NCBI GenBank assembly: GCA_937950315.1
Contig: CALFDU010000080.1
Location: 1 to 64,000, forward strand
Length of the DNA stretch: 64,000 nucleotides
Direction of reading: 5' to 3'
Source: an uncultured Saprospiraceae bacterium
GTDB lineage: Bacteria > Bacteroidota > Bacteroidia > Chitinophagales > Saprospiraceae
Positions 44,985 to 54,036 of this stretch are shown here, piece by piece. The notes beneath the pieces were generated by a model that searched no databases, was not told the origin of the DNA, and saw nothing but the letters and a program-made list of their open reading frames with translations. How positions within the stretch are numbered: position 1 is the stretch's first letter; every line of letters starts with the position of its first letter. The position numbers and the translations under genes were made by a program.

Positions 44985-45827
44985 TTAGTAATCTCCTAAG
45001 GTTTCTTCTAGTTGGCTTAGCGCCGTTGCAGTTTGTTCTTCGTTTGGCGCTTTTCCATGCCAGTGGTGGGTTCCTTCCATAAAGTCTACTCCTTTACCCA
45101 TTGACGTTTTCATCAAAATTACTTGTGGTTTTCCGTTTCCAGTATTTTCCTTTGCCTTACTAAGCGTAGAAAGTAAGTCCTCATAATCATGTCCATCCAT
45201 GTGTAACACATCCCATCCAAACGATGACCATTTACCTTCCATGTCACCCAGAGAAAGTACATCATCATTTGATCCATCAATCTGCTGACCATTCCAGTCA
45301 ACAACAGCAATGAGGTTATCTACTTTATTGTGTGCGGCAAACATCAATGCTTCCCATATTTGTCCTTCTTGTAATTCACCATCTCCAGTCAATACAAAAA
45401 CCGCTTTGTCGTCTCCGTCTAGTTTTTTAGCCATGGCTACTCCAGCGGCTACAGAAATTCCTTGACCCAATGAACCTGAAGCCACTCGGATGCCAGGAAG
45501 GCCTTCGTGTGTGGCAGGGTGTCCTTGAAGTCTACTATTTAATTTTCTAAATGTGGCAAGTTCATCAACTGGAAAATATCCAGCTCTTGCTAGCGTACTA
45601 TACCATACTGGCGAGATGTGTCCATTGGACAAAAAGAACATATCTTCATTCTTCCCATCCATATTAAAGGATTTGTCATGGTCCATGATGTTGAAATACA
45701 TCACTGTGAAAAAATCAGTGCAGCCTAGAGATGCTCCAGGGTGTCCAGATTTAACAGCAGCCACCTGTCTGATGATGTCTCTTCTGACTTGGCTGGCGAT
45801 TGATTTGAGTTCTTTGATATCTTTCAT
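44985..45827 (-). CDS. Transketolase, N-terminal subunit
   Basis: 280 residues of the ThDP diphosphate-binding half: [56 protein letters not shown], and the ThDP motif [18 protein letters not shown] with the downstream [16 protein letters not shown]. It is complete with its own start and stop, and is first in a two-gene unit. Confidence 0.95.
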   Translation of the reverse strand: MKDIKELKSIASQVRRDIIRQVAAVKSGHPGASLGCTDFFTVMYFNIMDHDKSFNMDGKNEDMFFLSNGHISPVWYSTLARAGYFPVDELATFRKLNSRLQGHPATHEGLPGIRVASGSLGQGISVAAGVAMAKKLDGDDKAVFVLTGDGELQEGQIWEALMFAAHNKVDNLIAVVDWNGQQIDGSNDDVLSLGDMEGKWSSFGWDVLHMDGHDYEDLLSTLSKAKENTGNGKPQVILMKTSMGKGVDFMEGTHHWHGKAPNEEQTATALSQLEETLGDY

Positions 45828-45837
45828 GGCACGAAAT

Positions 45838-45872
45838 TAAAAAAGGCAACCTAAACTTAATTAGATTGCCTT
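45838..45872 (-). terminator. Terminator of the HU gene
   Basis: Read on the minus strand, AAGGCAA-TCTAA / TTAGG-TTGCCTT forms a 12-bp stem with one mismatch and a 6-nt loop, followed by TTTTAAT. It lies 25 bases after the HU stop. Confidence 0.75.
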
Positions 45873-45896
45873 ATTTCTTTTTACTTAATGTGAATA

Positions 45897-46169
45897 TTAG
45901 TTCACTGATTCAGTAAGAGCTTTTCCTGGCTTAAACTTAACAACAGTTTTAGCTGGAATCTTGATCGTAGCTCCTGTTGCAGGATTTCTACCATCTCTCG
46001 CTTTTCTATCAGTTGTTGAAAAAGTACCAAATCCTACGAATGAGGCTTTGTCTCCTTTCTTAAGACTTCTTTGGATTGCATCGAATACTGAGTCAACTGC
46101 TGCAGTTGCTTGTGCTTTTGATACTCCTGCATCATCTGCAACTCTTGTTATTAAATCTCCTTTATTCAT
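45897..46169 (-). CDS. HU-family DNA-binding protein
   Basis: 90 residues. MNKGDLITRVADDAGVSKAQ, VFDAIQRSLKKGDKASFVGF, and the DNA-wrapping arm signature GFGTFSTTDRKARDGRNPAT with the Pro of ARDGRNP, ending VKFKPGKALTESVN. It is a nucleoid-associated dimer. Confidence 0.97.
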   Translation of the reverse strand: MNKGDLITRVADDAGVSKAQATAAVDSVFDAIQRSLKKGDKASFVGFGTFSTTDRKARDGRNPATGATIKIPAKTVVKFKPGKALTESVN

Positions 46170-46335
46170 TAGTTCTTGTTTAAAATTTAGTTAAAGATAA
46201 ATTCTGTCACAAATATAGGGTCATGTAATTATATAAACAAAATATAAATATGAAAAAGAGGCTAGAAACCCCATAAATAGGGTCATTTTACGTTTTTTTC
46301 TAATATATAAGGCAGATTTTAACAAATTGAAATCC

Positions 46336-47973
46336 CTAAGAAAGGTATTTTCCGACGATTGGCATCCTTCTTCCCACCCCAAATGCTTTATCAGAAACCC
46401 TCAAAACAGGCGCTGTTTGGTACCTTTTGAACTCATTAATGTTTACCAAACGCAAGATTCTATGCACCAATGCAGCTTCATATCCCAAGGCTATAATCTC
46501 CTCAGGACCCTGAACTTTCTCAATATATTCATACAGGATCTGATCCAATATCTCATAATCGGGCAGACTATCTGAGTCTTTTTGATCTGGCCTCAACTCC
46601 GCTGAAGGAGGTTTTGAAATTGAGTTTTCCGGGATTACCTCACCATCCTTATTAATATATCTAGCAAGCCGATACACATCCATCTTATATACATCCGCTA
46701 TCACAGACATCCCTCCAGCAAGATCACCATACAGCGTTCCATAACCAACTGCCATTTCACTTTTGTTGGTGGTGTTCAATAAAATGTTACCATATTTATT
46801 TGACAAGGCCATCAGCAAAGTACCTCTTGTTCTTGCTTGAATATTTTCTTCGGTTACATTAAACGGTGCATCCTTAAAGATGGGACTCAATTTACCAAGG
46901 AAGGCATCGTAGACATCCTTAATCTCAATGATGTCATATTGAATGCCTAAATTTTCTGCCAGTTCTCTCGCGTCATTCACACTATGATCAGAAGAAAATT
47001 GCGAAGGCATCAATAGGACCCTTACGTTTTCTTTCCCTAAAGCACGCTGCGCCAGAACCGCAGTCACAGCACTATCAATTCCTCCAGACAAGCCCAGTAT
47101 CGCTTTCTTAAATCCTAGCTTTCCAAAATAATCTTTTACTCCCACCACAAGTGCATCATGTATCAAGGCAATCTTATCTTTTTTCTGAACATTTTCCTGT
47201 CCTCCTTTCATTACCGAGTCAAGCTCAAATGTTCTCACTGCTTCTGTGAAATATTCCATCTCTTCATATACCTTCCCGTCCGGGGACATCACCACCGAAC
47301 CTCCATCGAAAATGATCTCTGTCTGCGCACCCACATGGTTTACATAAAACATGGCCTTGCCATATCTCTGAACATTGTTTCGCAGGATATTCAATCGCTC
47401 TTCCGCATGCGAAAAACTAAATGGAGACGCAGATACGTTAAGAATAAAATCAACCCCCTTTGGAATCATTAGATCGAGCGGGCAGACAGTGTACAATGGA
47501 TTCTCGTTTCCAATATTCCAAATATCTTCACAAACTGTCAAAGCAATCTTCTTGCCTTTGTATTCTACAATATCAAATGCCGATGCTGGTTCAAAATATC
47601 TGTACTCATCAAAAATGTCATAGGTAGGTAATAGTGTTTTGTGTTGGACATATTTGATTTTTTGATCCGCCAGAAAATAAGCACTGTTGTAAAGATCCTT
47701 TCCTTCTGGAACTGGATTGACCGATGGCGAACCCACAACAATGGCAATCTCATCTGCTGCTTCTCTGAGTTTGTCAATCGAGTGCAATGTATGTTTGATG
47801 AAATCATCAAAGTCCAAAAAATCTCTCGGTGGATAACCACAGGTAGCCAATTCACCAAAACATATGATATCAGAACCTTCCTTTTTGGCTTGGCTTACTG
47901 CTTCAAGCATTTTTGCCAGATTCCCTTCAAAATTACCAATGTGATAATTAAGTTGTGCGATCGTTATTTTCAT
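46336..47973 (-). CDS. nadE: Glutamine-dependent NAD+ synthetase
   Basis: 545 residues. The N-terminal nitrilase-type glutaminase has Glu in FGELATCGYPPRDF, Lys in KTLLPTYDIFDEYRYF and Cys in TVCEDIWN. The C-terminal synthetase has the P-loop ILGLSGGIDSAVTAVLA, TTNKSEMAVGYGTLYGDLAG and KPPSAELRPDQKDSDSLPDY. It forms NAD+ from nicotinate adenine dinucleotide, with ammonia channelled from glutamine. nadC, from the same pathway, lies about 5 kb away. Confidence 0.97.
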   Translation of the reverse strand: MKITIAQLNYHIGNFEGNLAKMLEAVSQAKKEGSDIICFGELATCGYPPRDFLDFDDFIKHTLHSIDKLREAADEIAIVVGSPSVNPVPEGKDLYNSAYFLADQKIKYVQHKTLLPTYDIFDEYRYFEPASAFDIVEYKGKKIALTVCEDIWNIGNENPLYTVCPLDLMIPKGVDFILNVSASPFSFSHAEERLNILRNNVQRYGKAMFYVNHVGAQTEIIFDGGSVVMSPDGKVYEEMEYFTEAVRTFELDSVMKGGQENVQKKDKIALIHDALVVGVKDYFGKLGFKKAILGLSGGIDSAVTAVLAQRALGKENVRVLLMPSQFSSDHSVNDARELAENLGIQYDIIEIKDVYDAFLGKLSPIFKDAPFNVTEENIQARTRGTLLMALSNKYGNILLNTTNKSEMAVGYGTLYGDLAGGMSVIADVYKMDVYRLARYINKDGEVIPENSISKPPSAELRPDQKDSDSLPDYEILDQILYEYIEKVQGPEEIIALGYEAALVHRILRLVNINEFKRYQTAPVLRVSDKAFGVGRRMPIVGKYLS

Positions 47974-48069
47974 GACCGAAAATTAGTTAAAATTTTCATC
48001 AATTCTATCCCGAATTAAATCCTATGAAGACCGTTTCTTAAGCTAAAATGATTAATTTCGCCCTACCAC

Positions 48070-49224
48070 ATGAGTAGTTTTGTAGTATCAGCAAGAAAGT
48101 ATAGACCCTCTTCATTTGATGAAGTTCTAGGTCAAGGACAGGTAACCAATACCTTAAAAAACGCCATTCTGAATGACCAGCTGGCACACGCTTTCCTTTT
48201 TACAGGTCCTAGAGGGGTCGGAAAAACTTCAACAGCTAGGATTCTAGCCAAAGTACTAAACTGTTCAGATCGCCAAGAACAAGGAACAGTCGCTTGTGGA
48301 GTATGTAACTCATGCAAGGCCATGGAAGATACTGCTTCATTTAACATCATAGAGCTAGATGCTGCTTCCAATAATTCAGTAGACCATATGCGCATGCTGA
48401 ATGAACAAGTACGATTCAGACCACAAGAAGGAAAATACAAGATCTTTATCATCGATGAGGTTCATATGCTCAGCAACGCCTCATTCAATGCCTTTCTTAA
48501 GACATTGGAAGAGCCGCCTGATTATGCAATATTTATTTTGGCCACAACGGAAAAGCATAAAATTCTTCCTACGATCTTATCCAGATGCCAACTGTTTGAT
48601 TTCAGAAGAATTCCGATTTCAGAGATTGTAAAGCAGTTAGAACTGATTGCTGAGAAAGAAGGAATCAAGATCGATCAAGATGCCATGCACTTGATTGCTC
48701 AGAAATCAGATGGTGCTATGAGAGATTCGCTTTCTATCTTCGATAAAATTGCCAGTACTTTTAAAGGCGAAAAAATCGGATACAAAGAAGTTGCCACAAG
48801 CCTCAACTTGCTTGATTATGATTATTTTTTCAAAGCAGTTGACAGTATGGTACAAGGAGACCTAGCAGGAATGTTTGTTTTGTACGATGAGATTATAAGA
48901 AATGGCTTTGATCCCGAGGCATTTATTCAAGGATTGACAGCGCATGTCCGAGATCTCTTAATGACCAAATCTCCTCAAACTTTGGAATTGATCCAAACCA
49001 GCGATGAACAAAAAAAGAGATACAAAGACCAAAGCAAACTTTGTAGTCAGTCGTTTCTTATATCCTCATTGGATCTATTGACCCGAGCAGCCATTGATTT
49101 ACAAAGAGCCAACAACCAACACCTGCTGGTCGAAGTCGCCTTGTCTAAAATGACTTACCTCAACACACAGATCGAAATTGGATCTGATCAAAAAAAAAAT
49201 TCTCTCAGCCAGGTAACCAACTAA
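48070..49224 (+). CDS. dnaX: DNA polymerase III subunit gamma (zero-frame, short DnaX product)
   Basis: 384 residues. It covers AAA+ domains I-III: ARKYRPSSFDEVLGQ, Walker A GPRGVGKTSTARILAK, the zinc Cys set (C-x12-C-x2-C-x2-C in LNCSDRQEQGTVACGVCNSC), Walker B FIIDEVHMLS, and ILSRCQLFDF with the sensor 1/SRC motif. The frame ends 25 nt after a run of ten A, at ...NSLSQVTN. The tau-specific domains continue in the -1 frame immediately beyond the A-run. The short form therefore corresponds to E. coli gamma, the clamp-loader ATPase. Either the genome uses slippage here or one base is missing in the assembly. Confidence 0.92.
   Translation: MSSFVVSARKYRPSSFDEVLGQGQVTNTLKNAILNDQLAHAFLFTGPRGVGKTSTARILAKVLNCSDRQEQGTVACGVCNSCKAMEDTASFNIIELDAASNNSVDHMRMLNEQVRFRPQEGKYKIFIIDEVHMLSNASFNAFLKTLEEPPDYAIFILATTEKHKILPTILSRCQLFDFRRIPISEIVKQLELIAEKEGIKIDQDAMHLIAQKSDGAMRDSLSIFDKIASTFKGEKIGYKEVATSLNLLDYDYFFKAVDSMVQGDLAGMFVLYDEIIRNGFDPEAFIQGLTAHVRDLLMTKSPQTLELIQTSDEQKKRYKDQSKLCSQSFLISSLDLLTRAAIDLQRANNQHLLVEVALSKMTYLNTQIEIGSDQKKNSLSQVTN
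49190..49199 (+). promoter_or_regulatory. A10 slippery site in dnaX
   Basis: Ten consecutive A preceded by GATC and followed by TTCTC. In the zero frame it reads C AA-AAA-AAA-A, giving an A AAA AAA heptamer for -1 slippage. No convincing stimulatory stem-loop or upstream SD-like sequence is seen, so transcriptional slippage is at least as likely as ribosomal. Confidence 0.55.
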
Positions 49225-49868
49225 GCCAGACTGCAAAAACAACTGGTGCTCCACAGCCTACCAGTTTTCAACAAGCGCAAGCTTCTATTTCTAATATGCC
49301 TGAGAATAAAACGGCAACTACCAATACTGAGAACAAGGGACACATCCCAGCGCCCGAAAGTGAGGAAACAAAATCCATTTCAACCAAAAAAGGTCCTGCT
49401 ACACGCAAAAAAATTGGATCACTCTCCAGTATTGATGATTTAATTGCCAACGCTGAAAAGACCCAAAGCGAACAGAAACAATTGAATACCAATTGGGATC
49501 TGCCGACCATCATGAAAATATGGGAAGAGCATACAGCCAAGTGCGATACCAACTCTACAAAAAATGCCTTATTATCCGCCAAGATCTCCTTGAAAGGCGA
49601 AAAAGAGATCGTCGTTGTAACACCCAATAAAATCAATACGGCCACCGTAAAGAAAGAAATGGACCTGATTGAACGAATCAGAAATAGCTATCCAGATCGA
49701 ACTTTGGTCTTTACGATCTACGATGATTTTGACCAATTTCCAGAATTGGCTAGGGTAGAACCACTTAAAAAAAGCAAAACGAATCAAGAAAAATTAGAAA
49801 TTTTAGTAGAAAAAAATCCCAAAGTGGCTGAATTTATTGAACGATTTAACTTAAAATTGGATAAGTAA
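49197..49868 (+). CDS. dnaX: DnaX tau extension, -1 frame continuation
   Basis: The -1 frame is open from within the A-run to its stop, giving 223 residues: KFSQPGNQLSQTAKTTG, a Gln/Ser/Thr/Lys-rich linker (to about residue 95 of the extension), then a folded C-terminal domain (LNTNWDLPTIMKIWEEHTA, VVVTPNKINTATVKKEMD, FIERFNLKLDK) typical of the end of Bacteroidota DnaX. Joined to the zero frame this gives about 599 residues, the usual length. An internal ATG at 49296 could start a separate protein, but lies in linker sequence with no promoter seen. Confidence 0.75.
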   Translation, partial: KFSQPGNQLSQTAKTTGAPQPTSFQQAQASISNMPENKTATTNTENKGHIPAPESEETKSISTKKGPATRKKIGSLSSIDDLIANAEKTQSEQKQLNTNWDLPTIMKIWEEHTAKCDTNSTKNALLSAKISLKGEKEIVVVTPNKINTATVKKEMDLIERIRNSYPDRTLVFTIYDDFDQFPELARVEPLKKSKTNQEKLEILVEKNPKVAEFIERFNLKLDK

Positions 49869-49974
49869 GAAACCTTACAGACAAAACCATAACAAATTTT
49901 AGCCTTCGTCTGTTAATTACTCACAAGCACTCATTTAAAATAACTATTCCAGACATTTAATAACAAACAGTGCT

Positions 49975-50679
49975 ATGAGTAATACAGACAAATCTCTTTG
50001 GTATTTAGAGAACATCGACATGGGAAACATATTTTGCCCCAATAAGCTAGAGGTAAGTATGGAGGACCACACGCATTCTAGAGATTTTCAAAAGAATGAA
50101 TTTATCTTTATGGTGGATGAGATGAGTGATAAGGTTTTCTTTATCTCTTCTGGTAGAGTGAAAGTTGGCACCTATGGAGATAAAGGAAAGGAAATCACAA
50201 AAGCCATTCTCGGACCGGGAGAGGTATTCGGAGAATTATCAATCGTTAATGAAGGCGGTAGAAGAGACTTTGCGCAAGCGATGGAACCAACCTCAATATG
50301 TACCTTGTCAACAGGTCAGATGAAAGGGCTGATGAAAGATCACAGCAATTTAAGTCTGTTCTTTATGAAAATAATAGGATCAAGAGTCCTAGAAATGGAA
50401 AGAAGACTAGAATCTATGGTCTTCAAAGATTCAAGAACAAGAATAATAGAATACCTGCTTGAGCTTCTCGATAAAAAAGGACAAAGAGTTGGTTACGAAT
50501 TTGTTATCAGAAATTTCCTAACACACCAAGAAATTGCGAATATTACAGCGACTTCAAGACAAACAGTGACAACAACACTGAATGAATTGAAAAATAGGGA
50601 TCTTATTACCTTTAATCGCAAGCGTCTTTTGGTAAGAGATCTCGAAAAACTAAAAGAAGAGATCGCCGTACATGTATAA
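49975..50679 (+). CDS. Crp/Fnr-family transcriptional regulator
   Basis: 234 residues. A cyclic-nucleotide-type beta-roll (FQKNEFIFMVDEMSDKVFFI, SSGRVKVGTYGDKGKEITKA, LGPGEVFGELSIVNEGGRRD) leads by the long dimer helix (FFMKIIGSRVLEMERRLESM) to a winged helix (LTHQEIANITATSRQTVTTT). No Fe-S Cys cluster is present, so FNR-type oxygen sensing is unlikely. The ligand is unknown. Its stop overlaps the pyrD start by 8 nt. Confidence 0.93.
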   Translation: MSNTDKSLWYLENIDMGNIFCPNKLEVSMEDHTHSRDFQKNEFIFMVDEMSDKVFFISSGRVKVGTYGDKGKEITKAILGPGEVFGELSIVNEGGRRDFAQAMEPTSICTLSTGQMKGLMKDHSNLSLFFMKIIGSRVLEMERRLESMVFKDSRTRIIEYLLELLDKKGQRVGYEFVIRNFLTHQEIANITATSRQTVTTTLNELKNRDLITFNRKRLLVRDLEKLKEEIAVHV

Positions 50680-51703
50680 AATTGTAAAACCTTTTTTATT
50701 CCTTTTTCCACCTGAATTTGCACACGGCCTAGCCATGGCCCTAGCAACCATACAAATTAAAATGCTGTACACCATTGGTATCACCAAGGTGTTCTATCCC
50801 AATCTGACCGAACGGGTGAAAACCAATGTCTTCGGACTTGAGTTCCCCAATCGATTGGGACTTGCAGCGGGTTTTGATAAAAATGGAAAGTATCTGGATA
50901 TACTGCAGTTTATGGGATTCGGTTTTGTTGAAGTAGGCACCGTTACCCCAAAACCACAAAAAGGAAATCCCAAGCCTAGATTATTTAGATTACCCAAAGA
51001 CGAAGCCCTCATCAATAGAATGGGCTTCAACAACGAAGGGGTAGAGGTACTCGCCGACCGCCTGAAGAATTTCTACAATGAGAAAGACCTTATCGTTGGT
51101 GGAAACATCGGAAAGAATAAAGATACGCCCAACGATAAAGCTGTCGATGATTACCTGATCTGCTTTGAAAAATTACACGAGTATGTTGACTATTTTGTCG
51201 TCAACGTAAGTTCGCCCAATACACCCAACCTAAGATCACTACAAGAGAAAGGACCTTTGAAACATATTCTTTCTACTTTGCAAGCATCCAACTTAACCAA
51301 AGAAAAACAAAAGCCGATCTTACTTAAGATTGCACCAGATCTCAATGAGCCGCAGATCGATGACATCATCGAAATTATCCAAGAAACCAAGATAGCTGGA
51401 GCCATTTTAGCCAATACCACCATCGATAGATCAGGATTACTTACCGATTCAAAAGTGGTCGATGCGATGGGCAACGGTGGTCTCTCAGGCAAGCCATTGA
51501 GACAGAAGACCTTGAATATGCAAAAGTATTTTCACCAAAAATCAGGAGGTAAGATTCCATTCATTGGAGTAGGAGGAATAGGCGATGCAGAAAGTGCCAA
51601 TAATACTTTGGAAGCAGGTGCCTCATTGATCCAGATTTATACTGGCTTTATTTATGGTGGACCTAAGATCTTGGAAAGTATCGTAAAGGGATTGAAAAGA
51701 TAG
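50672..51703 (+). CDS. pyrD: Dihydroorotate dehydrogenase (quinone), class 2
   Basis: 343 residues. An N-terminal amphipathic membrane-binding helix (PFLFLFPPEFAHGLAMALAT) precedes the FMN barrel: NRLGLAAGFDKNGKYLD, VGTVTPKPQKGNPKPRLFRL, NRMGFNNEG, the catalytic-Ser region VNVSSPNTPNLR, LANTTIDRSG, GGLSGKPLR and IGVGGIGDAESA. It oxidises dihydroorotate with menaquinone in pyrimidine synthesis. Coupling to a Crp-type regulator is seen in this sequence. Confidence 0.97.
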   Translation: MYKIVKPFLFLFPPEFAHGLAMALATIQIKMLYTIGITKVFYPNLTERVKTNVFGLEFPNRLGLAAGFDKNGKYLDILQFMGFGFVEVGTVTPKPQKGNPKPRLFRLPKDEALINRMGFNNEGVEVLADRLKNFYNEKDLIVGGNIGKNKDTPNDKAVDDYLICFEKLHEYVDYFVVNVSSPNTPNLRSLQEKGPLKHILSTLQASNLTKEKQKPILLKIAPDLNEPQIDDIIEIIQETKIAGAILANTTIDRSGLLTDSKVVDAMGNGGLSGKPLRQKTLNMQKYFHQKSGGKIPFIGVGGIGDAESANNTLEAGASLIQIYTGFIYGGPKILESIVKGLKR

Positions 51704-51784
51704 ATCGGGCTTTTGCTAGCACGAGTATTTGTATTTGATTACACGATTCTTGTCTTTTCAAAAAATATAATCACAAACAAGGAC

Positions 51785-51822
51785 AAAAAAAGAGCTGAAC
51801 GATTCTAAATTGTTCAGCTCTT
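51785..51822 (-). terminator. Terminator for the minus-strand 34-residue gene
   Basis: A 15-bp stem AAGAGCTGAACGATT / AATTGTTCAGCTCTT with one G-T pair and a CTA loop. The run of seven A at its left end is a U-tract only for minus-strand transcription. It lies 16 bases after the stop of the small membrane protein, and pyrD ends about 80 bases to its left. Confidence 0.85.
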
Positions 51823-51838
51823 AACCGGCTTGAATTTC

Positions 51839-51943
51839 CTATCCTGGATAACTCATTACTATAAAACTTAGCAGAGCACCCATGAAAATTATTATGAGCC
51901 AGACTCTCATGTCTGTAAGGACATTGGTCTCGTTTTGAGACAT
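51839..51943 (-). CDS. 34-residue single-pass membrane protein
   Basis: Reading on the minus strand from ATG: MSQNETNVLTDMRVW, then the helix LIIIFMGALLSFIVM, ending SYPG and TAG. A polar, acidic N-terminus and one ~17-residue hydrophobic helix give a consistent small membrane protein, and a strong terminator follows 16 bases later in the right orientation. It is too short for most gene callers. No family recognised. It could be a subunit of a membrane complex or a regulatory small protein. Confidence 0.6.
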   Translation of the reverse strand: MSQNETNVLTDMRVWLIIIFMGALLSFIVMSYPG

Positions 51944-52434
51944 GTTGAATAGGTTTTGGTTATTAAATTCCGGTTGCCCGGACACATTTTTTGGTTATGC
52001 TTCTATTAATTCAATTAACATACCATATGGATTTAATTACATATGAAAGCTACTGCCTAGTCAGACTGATTAATAGGTAGTATTGAGTTGCATTTTTTTT
52101 ATCATGTATAAGCAACTGTTAGACAAGGATTGAAAGATGTAGGCATGAGTATATCTGTAAGTTATCACGATAAATAATATGTAATAAATACCTTTTTGAT
52201 GCACAATCTTTAGAGTATAAATTATTTTGTTTTCGACAGATAAGATATCAGATCCTTAAATACCATGATTGGTGTCAATGATTCAACCTGATGATAGCTG
52301 TTATAATATCCAAGGAAGAAGAACCTACATACTAGGGTAGGCAATAAGATAAAGCTACGCCTATCGCGATCAACAACAAATAAGAATGAGTAGTCTTAGC
52401 CAATTAGAATGCAAACAATAAAGAGGCAGTGATA
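51944..52434. other. Gene-free stretch between the small membrane gene and nadC
   Basis: About 490 bases, AT-rich. It must hold the promoter of the 34-residue gene and the end of the nadC transcript, but I found no clear hairpin next to the nadC stop, no tRNA-like fold and no coding frame with convincing composition. Confidence 0.5.
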
Positions 52435-53289
52435 TTATTTCATCACCTTCAAACTCAAATCCAAACTTCCAGCACTATGAGTCAATGCTCCAACAGAAAT
52501 GAAATCCACACCTGTCTTAGAGATTTTTCTCACTGTTTTTAAGTTGACACCTCCAGATGCTTCTGTTTCAAACCTACCATCAACGGTATATACCGCTTCC
52601 GCTAGTATCGGTAATTCGAAGTTATCAAGCATGATACGATCTACTTGACCAACCTCAAGTACTTGATGAAGCTCAACAAGATTTCTGACCTCGATGGTAA
52701 TCTTTAGATCCTTATTGTTGTCTGATAAGTATTTTCTTGTCTGTAGAATAGCATCCTTGATCGTGCCACATGCATCTACATGGTTGTCTTTGATCATGAT
52801 TCGGTCGTAAAGACCATCTCTGTAATTGTGACATCCGCCGATTCTCACCGCCCATTTTTCAAGGAAGCGCATCAAAGGAGTTGTTTTTCTTGTGTCTAAG
52901 ATTTTTACATTGGATCCCTCTATTTCAGTAAAAAATCTTTGCGAAAGCGTAGAAATACCACTCAATCGTTGCATCGTATTCAATATCAACCTTTCTGCTT
53001 TTAATAAAGCTTGCGAATTGGCCTCAATGTAAAAAGCTTCGTCTCCAGGTTTAACATAGGTGCCATCCTCTATCAATTGTTCAAACTTAGAATTTGGATC
53101 AACATGGTTAAAAACAGCTTTGGCAAAATCAACTCCCGCGATGACTCCGATATCTTTTACTAATAATCTAGCCTTGGTTGTTTGATCCGCTGGAATACAA
53201 GCCAATGAGGTATGGTCCCCATCTCTTACATCCTCATGCAATGCATCAACGATAAATTTTTCTAATTGAGATTGGTCTATTCCCTGCAT
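52435..53289 (-). CDS. nadC: Nicotinate-nucleotide pyrophosphorylase (quinolinate phosphoribosyltransferase)
   Basis: 284 residues. LHEDVRDGDHTSLACIPADQ, RLILNTMQRLSGISTLSQRF, the PRPP/quinolinate site ILDTRKTTPLMRFLEKWAVR, IGGCHNYRDGLYDRIMIKDN and IMLDNFELP. It converts quinolinate and PRPP to nicotinate mononucleotide in de novo NAD synthesis. It runs in the same direction as the NHEJ cluster, 54 bases after it. Confidence 0.97.
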   Translation of the reverse strand: MQGIDQSQLEKFIVDALHEDVRDGDHTSLACIPADQTTKARLLVKDIGVIAGVDFAKAVFNHVDPNSKFEQLIEDGTYVKPGDEAFYIEANSQALLKAERLILNTMQRLSGISTLSQRFFTEIEGSNVKILDTRKTTPLMRFLEKWAVRIGGCHNYRDGLYDRIMIKDNHVDACGTIKDAILQTRKYLSDNNKDLKITIEVRNLVELHQVLEVGQVDRIMLDNFELPILAEAVYTVDGRFETEASGGVNLKTVRKISKTGVDFISVGALTHSAGSLDLSLKVMK

Positions 53290-53343
53290 CTTTCTGTTTT
53301 TTGAATTGCGAAGATAAAATCTTCGCGGTATTCTTTGTATTAA

Positions 53344-54036
53344 TTATGCCAATTCTAATATCATTGGCGAATGATCGGCACATTTGTCTTCTCTGTACTC
53401 GTGTTTATAGTAACATCCCTTTACAATTCCTTTTAATTGATCATCAACATAGCTATGGTCATAACGATATCCATTGCCTTGGTGACTATACCATGAAAAC
53501 TCGGATACATCTCCATTGATCAACCTAAAAGCATCCACAAAGCCTCTTTCTTCCAAACGCTCAAGCTGCTCCGTATACCAAAATGAATTTCCTTTCTGAT
53601 CAATATAATTCTTGCCCGTATTCAAGTCGCCAACCAAAATGGATGGAATCGCATCATCCAATTCTTCATCCAGTAAAAACTCAAATAGCCGGTGCTTCTT
53701 CTTATGAGGAAAATAACCTCCATACAATCTAAATGCCCCAAAATCTGCACGTACCAAACCATGACTATAGTTTGCATCTGCATTTTCAAACAAAGCCGAA
53801 CCCGCTGGCAACTTGCTAAATATACCAACGGTGTTGGTTGCCGGTAAAGTCTGTCCGACTACTTGGTGGATGTAGCCAAGTTTTATTAGATTACTTCTGA
53901 TCTTTAATCCAGCATCGTTGTTGTGGAATTCACTTAAGACGACAACTTGGGCTTCCATCTTTTGGATTGCTTTTAATATTTTTGCAATTCTAGATCCGCC
54001 TCCTTGTTGAATGTTCCAAGACAGGATTCTAAGCAC
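53344..54036 (-). CDS. EEP-family nuclease co-encoded with Ku and LigD
   Basis: 230 residues with the complete endonuclease/exonuclease/phosphatase set: RILSWNIQQGGG, VVVLSEFHNND with the metal Glu, HGLVRADF, SILVGDLNTGKN (GDxN), YRYDHSYVDD and the terminal CADHSPMILEL with catalytic Asp-His. It resembles exonuclease III-like or AP-endonuclease enzymes in size, without a signal peptide, so cytoplasmic. Its start overlaps the Ku stop by 8 nt. An end-processing role in NHEJ is inferred from that coupling. Confidence 0.85.
   Translation of the reverse strand: MLRILSWNIQQGGGSRIAKILKAIQKMEAQVVVLSEFHNNDAGLKIRSNLIKLGYIHQVVGQTLPATNTVGIFSKLPAGSALFENADANYSHGLVRADFGAFRLYGGYFPHKKKHRLFEFLLDEELDDAIPSILVGDLNTGKNYIDQKGNSFWYTEQLERLEERGFVDAFRLINGDVSEFSWYSHQGNGYRYDHSYVDDQLKGIVKGCYYKHEYREDKCADHSPMILELA

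Noticed and set aside
44015-45827. Split transketolase read as a frameshifted single gene
   Set aside because: Both halves have proper starts and stops and the break is at the usual boundary of two-subunit transketolases.
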